Shown piece by piece: positions 28,771 to 36,779 of a DNA stretch of 64,000 nt. A model generated the notes under the pieces. That model was not told where the DNA came from. It did not search any database and worked only from the letters and a program-made list of their open reading frames with translations. The position numbers and the translations under genes were made by a program. Each line of letters starts with the position of its first letter. Position 1 is the first letter of the stretch. This DNA comes from Vreelandella neptunia (lineage in GTDB: Bacteria > Pseudomonadota > Gammaproteobacteria > Pseudomonadales > Halomonadaceae), in NCBI RefSeq assembly GCF_000712975.1, contig NZ_JHQL01000006.1, forward strand, positions 124,001 to 188,000, written 5' to 3'.

Positions 28771-29404
28771 TGCACTTTGGCAAGCCTTTCTCGATACGCT
28801 TTATATGGTGGGTGTATCAGCGGCGATTGTCTGGTTTGTGGGTATCCCGCTAGCGATCATTTTGGTGACCACCGCCAAGGGGCAAATTTTTGAAGCGCCG
28901 CTGGTTAATAGAGTGCTAGGCAGCATTGTCAACGGATTCCGCGCAACACCCTTTATCATTTTACTGGTCGCGCTGATCCCGCTTACCCGCTTGATTACTG
29001 GTACAACTATTGGCGTTTGGGCAGCCGTTGTGCCTATTACTGTCAGCGCGACGCCCTTCTTTGCGCGCATCGCCGAGGTGAGTTTGCGAGAAGTCAGCTC
29101 AGGGGTGATTGAGGCTGCCCAGGCGATGGGTTGCCAAAAGCGCCATATCATATTCAACGTTCTTCTGCCTGAGGCCTTACCAGGGATTATCGGCGGCTTC
29201 ACCATCACGCTTGTGGCCATGATCTCTGCCTCTGCCATGGCAGGTGCCATTGGTGCAGGCGGGTTAGGCGACCTAGCGATTCGTTACGGCTACCAGCGTT
29301 ACGACACCACCGTGATGCTTGCCGTTATTGCCATTCTTATCGCTATTGTTGCCATCATCCAGTATGCCGGGGATCGCTATGTTTACCTTTTAAAGAATAG
29401 GTAA
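28748..29404 (+). CDS. metI: MetI-type ABC transporter permease
   Basis: Permease partner of MetN, 218 residues, five or so membrane segments. Typical MetI stretches: NGFRATPFIILLVALIPLTR, SSGVIEAAQAMGCQKRHIIF (coupling loop) and AGAIGAGGLGDLAIRYGYQR. The ATG at 28748 is chosen because GGAGG (28734-28738) is 9 bases upstream, giving a 23-base overlap with metN. Confidence 0.93.
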   Translation: MLSQRMLDALWQAFLDTLYMVGVSAAIVWFVGIPLAIILVTTAKGQIFEAPLVNRVLGSIVNGFRATPFIILLVALIPLTRLITGTTIGVWAAVVPITVSATPFFARIAEVSLREVSSGVIEAAQAMGCQKRHIIFNVLLPEALPGIIGGFTITLVAMISASAMAGAIGAGGLGDLAIRYGYQRYDTTVMLAVIAILIAIVAIIQYAGDRYVYLLKNR

Positions 29405-29524
29405 GCCAATGTTTCTAAATCTTAATTGTAGCCCCCAATCTATTTAGAAAATGGTTTTGGGGAAAGAGCATGGCTTCACCATGGCGCTAGAGCAGGATCT
29501 TCAGCGTAGTACTAACGAGGAAAC

Positions 29525-30580
29525 ATGATGACAAACAAGCGTCGCGGTGCAACCGCTAGCGCCTCACGTAAACAGCCCACGTTACCTGTTATTGATTTGC
29601 GTGATTTCACTTGTATGGATCGACGCCAGGACTTTCTAGCCAATTTGCGTCATGCGGCCCGCGATGTTGGCTTTTTCTATCTTGTTGGTCATGGGGTTGA
29701 TGACACTCTTATTCAACAAATATGGCAGGTATCCAGGCGCTTCTTCGCGCTACCACAAGCAGAAAAAAATGCCATCAGCATGGCCAACTCGCCGCACTTT
29801 CGTGGCTATACCCAACTAGGCCATGAATTGACCCGGGGGGTGCCCGACCGCCGAGAGCAAATTGATATAGGTGCTGAGTTACCCGCCCTTGAAATTTCCC
29901 CCGATGCCCCTGCATGGCGACGATTACAAGGGCCCAATCAATGGCCTTCAAGGCTGCCGGAGTTACGTGAAGTAACGCTTGAATGGTCTGCAACGCTGCG
30001 CAGTGTGGCCATACAACTGCTGCGCGCATTTTCGGTCGCCCTTGAGCAGCCTGAAGAAGCGCTGGACGGGCTTATCGATAAAGCCCCAGCGCAACTTCTT
30101 AAGCTTATTCGCTACCCCGGAAGCCACCAGGCACATGAGCGCCAGGGCGTAGGCCCTCATAAAGATGCGGGCATTCTCACTCTGTTGTTACAAGATGAGC
30201 ATCCAGGGTTGCAGGTGAAGCGAAATGGCGAGTGGCTCGATGCCCCCCCGATGCCAGGAGCCTTGGTCGTCAATATCGGTGAGATACTGGAACTCGCCAC
30301 CAATGGCTACTTGCGCGCCACGCTACATAGAGTGTTGGTACCCGATGCGGGGGTCACTCGCTACTCCATTGGCTATTTTCTGTCCCCTAGCCTGGAAGGC
30401 AGTGTGCCGCTTTTACCGCTACCCGAGCACTTGGCCAAAGATGCACTAGGCCCGGAAAGCGACCCCGACAACCCGCTCTTTCGTGACATCGGCGCTAACG
30501 CTCTAAAGGGCCGGTTACGATCACATCCTGATGTTGCTGAACGCTTTTATCCTGACCTCTCATCTCATTCTGTTTCTTAA
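29525..30580 (+). CDS. 2-oxoglutarate/Fe(II) oxygenase, isopenicillin-N-synthase-like
   Basis: Non-haem iron dioxygenase of 351 residues. The N-terminal DIOX_N-type region (LPVIDLRDF, ARDVGFFYLVGHGVDD) is followed by the jelly-roll core with iron ligands H212 and D214 in VGPHKDAGILTLLLQD and H268 in RATLHRVL, and the 2OG-binding R279/S281 in RYSIGYF. All required residues are present. It lies between metI and a fourth NLPA gene, only nine bases upstream of the latter. A plausible role is oxidative cleavage of an imported sulfur compound, analogous to TauD; this is inference. Confidence 0.87.
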   Translation: MMTNKRRGATASASRKQPTLPVIDLRDFTCMDRRQDFLANLRHAARDVGFFYLVGHGVDDTLIQQIWQVSRRFFALPQAEKNAISMANSPHFRGYTQLGHELTRGVPDRREQIDIGAELPALEISPDAPAWRRLQGPNQWPSRLPELREVTLEWSATLRSVAIQLLRAFSVALEQPEEALDGLIDKAPAQLLKLIRYPGSHQAHERQGVGPHKDAGILTLLLQDEHPGLQVKRNGEWLDAPPMPGALVVNIGEILELATNGYLRATLHRVLVPDAGVTRYSIGYFLSPSLEGSVPLLPLPEHLAKDALGPESDPDNPLFRDIGANALKGRLRSHPDVAERFYPDLSSHSVS

Positions 30581-30589
30581 GGAACCCGT

Positions 30590-31411
30590 ATGAACACTCA
30601 ATACCATCATTATATTACCCATTCTTTGGGCGGCCTGGTTATGGGGGCGCTCTCGATGACACTCCAAGCGAACGAACGGGCAGAAACACTGACTATCATG
30701 GCCTCTTCATTGCCTCACGCGGACATCCTCGAATTCGCTGATGATCAACTGCTTAACAACCTCTCTCTCGAGATTATCGAGATTACCGGCCAAATGAACC
30801 CAAACGGATTTTTAGCCGGTGGTGATATCGATGCCAACTTTTTTCAGCACGTGCCTTACCTGGAAACAGATAGTACGAATTTTTCACAGCCACTGACGGT
30901 GATTGCTACCGTACATATCGAACCGTTAGGCATTTACTCAAGCCGGCATGACACCTTGGAAGCATTGCCCAAGGGCGCCCGTATCGCCGTACCGGATAAC
31001 CCAACCAACTTAAGTCGTGCCCTCTTTTTATTAGAAGATGCCGAATTAATTTCATTGGCACCAGGCGTTAGCCGAGCGGAGCTAACACAAGCAACGGAGC
31101 TAGATATTGCCGAAAACCCATATGAGCTTGAGATAGTGCCCATCGATGCGCCGCTATTAATGCGTGCATTAGCAGATGTCGATGCGGCGATCGTCAACGG
31201 CAATTGGGTGTTAGAAGCAGGTTATACGCCTGATGAAGATGCGCTGGTATTGGAGACAGCTCTCGACAATCCCTACGCCAATATACTGGTAACTCGTCAA
31301 GACATTGCCCACGATGAGCGCCTTGTATCACTTGCTAACGCATTGGAGTCAGAGCAGGTAGCAGATTTTATTCGCGAGCATTATGACGGTGCTGTACTTC
31401 CTGTTCACTAA
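30590..31411 (+). CDS. Divergent NLPA-family periplasmic binding protein (copy 4)
   Basis: 273-residue receptor, the most diverged of the four. It keeps GGDIDANFFQHVPYLETD and VPDNPTNLSRALFLLEDAEL but lacks the EFSDW motif of the others, having EITGQMNPNGF at that place. The N-terminal region has a hydrophobic stretch (GGLVMGALSMTLQAN) that looks like a signal peptide with no lipobox Cys. The gap of nine bases from the oxygenase gene suggests that this receptor supplies the oxygenase substrate. Confidence 0.8.
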   Translation: MNTQYHHYITHSLGGLVMGALSMTLQANERAETLTIMASSLPHADILEFADDQLLNNLSLEIIEITGQMNPNGFLAGGDIDANFFQHVPYLETDSTNFSQPLTVIATVHIEPLGIYSSRHDTLEALPKGARIAVPDNPTNLSRALFLLEDAELISLAPGVSRAELTQATELDIAENPYELEIVPIDAPLLMRALADVDAAIVNGNWVLEAGYTPDEDALVLETALDNPYANILVTRQDIAHDERLVSLANALESEQVADFIREHYDGAVLPVH

Positions 31412-31427
31412 GAAGTGAACGCGGTAT

Positions 31428-31460
31428 GTGGCTCATCCTGTTGGTATCAGAATGAGCCAC
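31428..31460. terminator. Hairpin between convergent genes
   Basis: Arms GTGGCTCAT (31428-31436) and ATGAGCCAC (31452-31460) form a perfect 9-bp stem, placed between the ends of the NLPA copy 4 and YeeE/YedE genes. No clear T-run on the + strand; it probably acts as a shared terminator or 3'-end structure. Confidence 0.6.
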
Positions 31461-31467
31461 GCCACCA

Positions 31468-32646
31468 TTATTTGCGGTACTGAACACGCCATCCCAGGTA
31501 AAGCCCCGCCATACAAAAGACGGCAAAGACCCAGCCTGACAGCGCTGACGCCATAATGCCGGAAAGTAACGTACCGACCGTACAGCCGAGGGCGACCATT
31601 GCTCCCCACCCCATCAGCACCCCGCCAGCAAATGTCCGCGTGAGCTCTTTAAAAGAGGGCTTTTTGAAGACTGCATCGCCAGCTGAAAGTGCCGAGGCAA
31701 CCGCACCTAAGGTCACACCGATAACAAATAAGCCGTTATTACTCCAGAGCGTTTCCTTAATAACAGTGGCGCACCCCCTGAAGGTATCCAAGCCTTCAAG
31801 CCGAGCCGGTAGCCAGCCAAAAGCATCTGCTCCTGTTCGCGCTAAGCTGCCAATTTCCGCCGTAACACCAAAGGGGCCCACCCTAAGGTAAGCCAGTGCG
31901 GCTAAAGCACCAATGAGAAGTCCGCCTGCCCAGGTTGGCCAACGCTTACGCCACCACAAAGTTGTATTCGATGCAGGCATTATTTGATGGCGCCACGCCA
32001 ATACCAACGCCACGGCAGCCAGCACGACCAGCTGTAACCACAATGCCCCTTCATAACCTAAATAGTGAGGCAGCCAAATAACCGGCGCGCTTTGTATCGC
32101 TTGAAGATAAAGCGTATTCCAACTGGCAAAGCCAAGCGCAAACCCAACGATGACACCCAGCAATCCAATGGGTGCGGTTGCCATGCCTTCCCCCAACCGA
32201 TAAAACAAAGCACTGACACAGGAGCGAGCTAATGACATGCCGATGCCAAAGGTAAACGCCCCCACCACCAACACCCAGCTAATAGGGCCAATATGTGCCC
32301 CAGGGGGTAAACGATCAGCACGAGGCATTGGCAGAAACGCACCAAAGATAAAATGGTAACCCACTAAGCCGACCGCCAACGCAGCCACAATGCCGAGCAG
32401 CCCAGCCGCATCACGCCGTTCAAAAAAATCCCTTGATACGCAATAAAAGCAAAACCGTGAACGCTGTAGTAACGCCCCAAACGACACCCCAAGCCAAAGT
32501 GACATTTCAAGATGACCGCTATCGCTAGGCGCGATTACCCATTTGGCAAAGAGAACAACCCCTGCCACTACCAGTAAAGGAAATAGCCACTGCCGAGCGG
32601 GCGGAGAGCTGATCCTACCTACCCTATCGCTCTGAAAATTCGACAT
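31468..32646 (-). CDS. YeeE/YedE (TsuA-like) sulfur transporter
   Basis: Membrane protein of 392 residues from the preferred start, with around nine to ten hydrophobic segments and the two-fold repeat of this family: GVSFGALLQRSRFCFYCVSR, FGIGMSLARSCVSALFYRLG, FRGCATVIKETLWSNNGLFV and MGWGAMVALGCTVGTLLSGI. The conserved cysteines in these segments are those used by TsuA to pass thiosulfate across the membrane. A periplasmic rhodanese is encoded just upstream. The ATG at 32646 (AGGGA close upstream) is chosen; an in-frame ATG at 32664 is possible. Confidence 0.87.
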   Translation of the reverse strand: MSNFQSDRVGRISSPPARQWLFPLLVVAGVVLFAKWVIAPSDSGHLEMSLWLGVSFGALLQRSRFCFYCVSRDFFERRDAAGLLGIVAALAVGLVGYHFIFGAFLPMPRADRLPPGAHIGPISWVLVVGAFTFGIGMSLARSCVSALFYRLGEGMATAPIGLLGVIVGFALGFASWNTLYLQAIQSAPVIWLPHYLGYEGALWLQLVVLAAVALVLAWRHQIMPASNTTLWWRKRWPTWAGGLLIGALAALAYLRVGPFGVTAEIGSLARTGADAFGWLPARLEGLDTFRGCATVIKETLWSNNGLFVIGVTLGAVASALSAGDAVFKKPSFKELTRTFAGGVLMGWGAMVALGCTVGTLLSGIMASALSGWVFAVFCMAGLYLGWRVQYRK

Positions 32647-32695
32647 AAAGTCCCTATTAATCATCTCTACTTGCCAATAAAAAGTGTTCATCCAT

Positions 32696-32721
32696 AAAAA
32701 AGGCAGTGCAAACGCACTGCC
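32696..32721 (-). terminator. Rho-independent terminator of the rhodanese gene
   Basis: On the minus strand, GGCAGTGC-GTTT-GCACTGCC followed by TTTTTT. It stands between the rhodanese stop and the YeeE/YedE start, so these two genes are probably not simply co-transcribed. Confidence 0.88.
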
Positions 32722-32758
32722 TGAACTCCAAGGAAGAGGAACACTAAAACGCTACAGC

Positions 32759-33682
32759 TTACTGACCACCCCATACAGTGCCTGACAAGTTAGCTACAGG
32801 GACGCCAACGGCATTACCATACTCGGTCCATGAACCATCATAGTTGCGCACGTCGTATCCCAGCAGTTTGCTCAAGGCAAACCAGGTGTGGCTGGAACGC
32901 TCACCAATACGGCAGTAGGTAATGATAGGTTTATCACCGTTGATGCCAACATCTGCATAGACTTGGCGCAACTCCTCAACGGATTTGAAAGTACCATCTT
33001 CTGCCACTGCATTGCCCCAAGGTACATTGACAGCGCCGGGCACATGGCCAGCACGAACCGCCAGTTCCTGCACACCCGGCGGCGCGAAAATTTTACCCGT
33101 ATATTCATCCGCTGAACGAATATCAACAACGTCTACATCCACTTCATTTTTCGCCGCCGCTAACACATCAGGTAAAAAGGCGCGCAGCTCTGAATTGACA
33201 CTCGCAATGGTAATGTCACCTGCGTCAGGCGTCGGTGCGATAGGCGTTAACGTGCGGCCTTCGGCTTCCCATTTATTACGACCGCCATCCAGTAGCTTAA
33301 CGTTGGCGACATCATAAATATCAAATACCCAAGCCCCCCATGCCGAGAACCAGTTATTGGTATCCCCATAAAGAACAATGGTGTCACCTTCAGACACGCC
33401 TGCATCCCGAAGTAAGGACTGGAAGTTCTCCTGGCTAACGATGTCACGGTTAACCGTATCCACTAAGTCCGTATGCCAGCTAACATTGACAGCGCCGGGT
33501 ATGTGGCCCCGCTCGTACACACCTGGATTTACGCTGACTTCAAAAACCACCAAGTCTTCACTTTCGAGATTATTTTCGAGCCACTCGGTGCTGACCAAAA
33601 ACTCGCTATCAGCAGCACTGGCAGCCGACACAGCCAAGCATGTGCTAATAAACGATGCGCCAATATAGTGTTGAATTTTCAT
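32759..33682 (-). CDS. Periplasmic rhodanese-type sulfurtransferase
   Basis: 307 residues with a signal peptide (ending SAASAADSE) and two rhodanese domains. The first (about 25-145) lacks the catalytic Cys (VLYGDTNNWFSAWGAW). The second (about 165-300) has the active-site loop CRIGERS with Cys 257. A CRxGxR loop is the form of thiosulfate sulfurtransferases rather than mercaptopyruvate enzymes (CGSGVT). Export and nearness to a TsuA-like transporter suggest handling of periplasmic thiosulfate. Confidence 0.9.
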   Translation of the reverse strand: MKIQHYIGASFISTCLAVSAASAADSEFLVSTEWLENNLESEDLVVFEVSVNPGVYERGHIPGAVNVSWHTDLVDTVNRDIVSQENFQSLLRDAGVSEGDTIVLYGDTNNWFSAWGAWVFDIYDVANVKLLDGGRNKWEAEGRTLTPIAPTPDAGDITIASVNSELRAFLPDVLAAAKNEVDVDVVDIRSADEYTGKIFAPPGVQELAVRAGHVPGAVNVPWGNAVAEDGTFKSVEELRQVYADVGINGDKPIITYCRIGERSSHTWFALSKLLGYDVRNYDGSWTEYGNAVGVPVANLSGTVWGGQ

Positions 33683-33820
33683 TACCGTCCCCTTTTGTTT
33701 AACCTACTATGAGATAGTAGTGAAGACTCGCCAAGCTAAATAAATATTTTTAAGCGATATAGTTTTCTGAATTAAAGATTTAAAAACTAAAGCTACCGAA
33801 TAAAAAAGGTAGAGAGGAAT

Positions 33821-34660
33821 TTATCTAATTGTTACTGTTTCAGAGATACTAAACTCACTCAACTGCTCACCACTCACCAACGTCGGCTCCAACTGCGTCA
33901 TAATTCCCAAGTCGCCAGGTCGATCAAGTTTTGGCCACCACACTTTTAAGCCTGCGAGTCTCGCATCCTTGCTCCACTCCGTTAAGCGGGGGAAGTGTTC
34001 GCGGCTTTTGCGCGCCAGCGGCAATGCATCCGGCGGTGGTGTTACCCAGCGTATACCGTTCTGCTTCAAGCGCTGCCACTCCTTCGAAGTAGTACCCAAC
34101 GGCACAGCTTGCGCCAATAGCGGATAGCCTCGTTGATGAAAGCTATGCGCAGCGGCCTGAGCATGCTCCTCTTCCAGTACCACTGAGCCATCTAGCCGCA
34201 AGACCACTTGGCTAGGATGCAGGCCCAATTGGGTTAACAAGCTTTCAAATACACTGCCATGAGATACCTCGACGGCCTGGATATGACGCCAGTGCACATC
34301 GACAATTAGCGGTTTGGTGCTAGCCCCATTCAGAGCCAAATGATTGAGGGCATGCAGAACCCGTAGAAAACGGTCTAAAAAAACCACATCTTCCTGGTTC
34401 CACGATAAAAAATAGAGCCAGTCTGATGGGTGCGGTACGTCGTGTTGGTCACGAATTTCTACCCCTGCTTCCCAAGCGGCAATATCTAACCGCTCCAATG
34501 AGAAGATAGGCTGCTGTGATGGATACAACGTCAAATTGTAAAGCTGCCCCCATATCCGCCCATCCTCCCAATGGAATGCCGCATGGTGTTGCAAACTGGC
34601 GTTGGGATTAAAGATATAAAGGTGTTCGTTAAGATAGTTGGTAACTTGCGTTAATGGCAT
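33821..34660 (-). CDS. Degenerate EAL-domain-like protein
   Basis: 279 residues. The order of segments is reminiscent of an EAL domain: QPIFSLERLDIAAWEAGVEI where an active enzyme would have the EAL motif, LIVDVHWRHIQ, VVLRLDGSVVLEEEH where ELTES is expected, and a late GIRWVTPPPDALPL. The EAL triad itself and the DDFG and EGVE metal ligands are missing, so it should not hydrolyse cyclic-di-GMP. It might bind it or act through protein contacts. Family assignment is tentative. Confidence 0.5.
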   Translation of the reverse strand: MPLTQVTNYLNEHLYIFNPNASLQHHAAFHWEDGRIWGQLYNLTLYPSQQPIFSLERLDIAAWEAGVEIRDQHDVPHPSDWLYFLSWNQEDVVFLDRFLRVLHALNHLALNGASTKPLIVDVHWRHIQAVEVSHGSVFESLLTQLGLHPSQVVLRLDGSVVLEEEHAQAAAHSFHQRGYPLLAQAVPLGTTSKEWQRLKQNGIRWVTPPPDALPLARKSREHFPRLTEWSKDARLAGLKVWWPKLDRPGDLGIMTQLEPTLVSGEQLSEFSISETVTIR

Positions 34661-34842
34661 GACGTTATCCTCCCGATGGGGATTTAAAAAAGCGCGAAAG
34701 TGTTAACGAGCCGATGGACAATCGACATTTAGCCATTAATTTCAACTGATTTTTCATCCTTGTCCTCTCTCATTGTGTTTTTGCTTCAAGTCCTTGCTGC
34801 CTGCTTTGAGCGCTTAAAACTTACGAATGACAGGGTTCAATG

Positions 34843-35862
34843 TTAACTACCTGGATGCTCATGCGCTTCTTCAAAGAAGTAGTCTTGCCATGACTCGGCT
34901 TGATGCTCTAGAACGCCCAAGTTATGCAGCTCTTCTGCGTAAATAAAGGTTCTTTCTGGAAACGCCGTAAACGTGATTTCAGGGTCATTAACGATGCTGC
35001 GCACTAGCTTGGGGTCTAGTCGCGACTGCTGAACATTGATAAACGTCTCAGCCGCAGCATCTTTATCACTATTGATGATTTCTGCGGCCTCTAACAGAGC
35101 ATCATAAAAAGCGCGATAGGTTTTCGGGTTCTCCTCTCGATAGGCCTCGGTAGTGTAAAGCACATTAAAAGTCGCCGGGCCGCCAAGAATATCGTAGGAA
35201 CTGATGACCGATCTTACGTTAGGATTTTCAAGCGCTTGATGCAGGAATGGCGGGCTTGAAAAGTGCGCACTAATCTCTGAGTGCCCTGAGATGAGGGCCG
35301 CGGTGGCCTCTGAATGAGGCAAGCTGATAGAGATTTGGTCAAAGCGCTGGAAATCTTCAGCACCGAAACGGCGTGCTGCTTCGATTTGTAGCGTTCGTGA
35401 CTGGAACCCAACACCTGCTGCAGGCACGGCAATCCTGTCCTGATCCGTAAAATCCTCTAAATCCTGCACATCTGGATTATTGGTTAACAAGTGGTTGGGA
35501 AGCGATCCCAAGGCTGCTATTGCCTTCACATTTTGTCGCCCCTGGGTACGATCCCAAACAGTTAACATCGGCGGCACGCCAGCAGACACAACGTCTAAAC
35601 TGCCTGACAAAAGCGCTTCGTTCATGGCGGTGGCACCCGAAATGGTGCGCCATTCAACGTCAATATCAATCCCTTGCTCGCGCCCATGCTTTTCAATTAG
35701 CGCCTGCTCTTGAATAACATCCAAGAGCAAATAGCCGATACCAAATTGCTGAGCGATACTGATTTCGCCACGCTCTTCTGCATGGGCGCTAGCGCCTCCC
35801 ACCAGGGTGATGATGCCCAATGCGCCATAACGTAACGCTTTCTTAGCCCATAACGTTTTCAT
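34843..35862 (-). CDS. TauA-like periplasmic binding protein (copy 2)
   Basis: ABC receptor of the SsuA/TauA (NMT1-like) class, 339 residues. Signal peptide ends ASAHAEER; then SIAQQFGIGYLLLDVIQEQA. Similar along its length to the 38927-39949 product, including AVPAAGVGFQSRTLQIEAAR and the ending SWQDYFFEEAHEHPGS. The ATG at 35862 has AAGGA 7 bases upstream. It is the last gene of the tau-type operon, so two different receptors flank one permease/ATPase pair. Confidence 0.87.
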   Translation of the reverse strand: MKTLWAKKALRYGALGIITLVGGASAHAEERGEISIAQQFGIGYLLLDVIQEQALIEKHGREQGIDIDVEWRTISGATAMNEALLSGSLDVVSAGVPPMLTVWDRTQGRQNVKAIAALGSLPNHLLTNNPDVQDLEDFTDQDRIAVPAAGVGFQSRTLQIEAARRFGAEDFQRFDQISISLPHSEATAALISGHSEISAHFSSPPFLHQALENPNVRSVISSYDILGGPATFNVLYTTEAYREENPKTYRAFYDALLEAAEIINSDKDAAAETFINVQQSRLDPKLVRSIVNDPEITFTAFPERTFIYAEELHNLGVLEHQAESWQDYFFEEAHEHPGS

Positions 35863-35897
35863 AGGTTGTCCTTGAGTAGAGGTCGTAATTAACGTCA

Positions 35898-36779
35898 TCA
35901 GCGCACCATCCCCCAGCGCTTCACCGTTAGGCGCTCAACGCTGTCAAAAATTATGTTTTCCACCAGCAGGCCAATCACAATGACGACGACCAAGCCTGCA
36001 AAAACGTTATCGGTGTAAAGCTCGTTACGGTTCTGGAAGATGTACCAGCCAAGCCCGCCTTTGCCTGAAGAAGCACCAAACACCAGCTCGGCGGCGATCA
36101 GGGTGCGCCAGGCAAACGCCCAGCCAATTTTTAACCCTGCCAGCAGCGCGGGAAGCGCTGCAGGAATCAGAATGAAGGCCACATAGCGCAGCCCCTTGAG
36201 CCCGTAGTTACGCCCTGCCATACGCAGCGTTTCTGAAACGCCCTGAAAGCCTGCGTGAATATTGATCGCCATGGCCCACAGCACCGAGTGCACCAATACA
36301 AAGATCAAGCTGGCCTCGCCCAGGCCGAACCACAGCAGCGCCAGCGGCAACAGGGCAATGGCAGGCAGCGGGCTGAACATGGACGTTAACGTAGTGAGCA
36401 AGTCTCGCCCAATACGCGTTGAGACCGCCAAGGTCGTTAACGCCAAGGCGAGAAACGCACCTAAGGCAAAACCTTTTAGCAGCACGCTCAGCGATGCACT
36501 TACCCGTGCCAATAGAACGCCTGACGCCAGCCCATGCCACAGTGCACTCGAGGTCTCCATAGCACTGGGCAACATCAGTGGATTGTTCTGTACCCTGGCA
36601 ACCACCTCCCAGGCGACTACCAACAGCACCAGAATGACGCTTTTACGCACTACGCTTTGATCCCACAGCCGCTGGCCAACACTGCGAGCGACTTTTAGCT
36701 CGCGCACATCAACGGGCGGTAGATCAAAGAAGCGATCAACCCGTGGATCAACGGGGCCACGCAGGTCATGTACGCTCAT
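35898..36779 (-). CDS. tauC: TauC-like ABC transporter permease
   Basis: Inner-membrane permease, 293 residues, with six hydrophobic segments and the coupling loop RMAGRNYGLKGLRYVAFILI followed by LLAGLKIGWAFAWRTLIAAE. The ATG at 36779 with AGGAG upstream is preferred; it overlaps the preceding PLP-enzyme gene by 14 bases. An N-terminal cytoplasmic stretch of about 45 residues precedes the first membrane segment. Confidence 0.87.
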   Translation of the reverse strand: MSVHDLRGPVDPRVDRFFDLPPVDVRELKVARSVGQRLWDQSVVRKSVILVLLVVAWEVVARVQNNPLMLPSAMETSSALWHGLASGVLLARVSASLSVLLKGFALGAFLALALTTLAVSTRIGRDLLTTLTSMFSPLPAIALLPLALLWFGLGEASLIFVLVHSVLWAMAINIHAGFQGVSETLRMAGRNYGLKGLRYVAFILIPAALPALLAGLKIGWAFAWRTLIAAELVFGASSGKGGLGWYIFQNRNELYTDNVFAGLVVVIVIGLLVENIIFDSVERLTVKRWGMVR

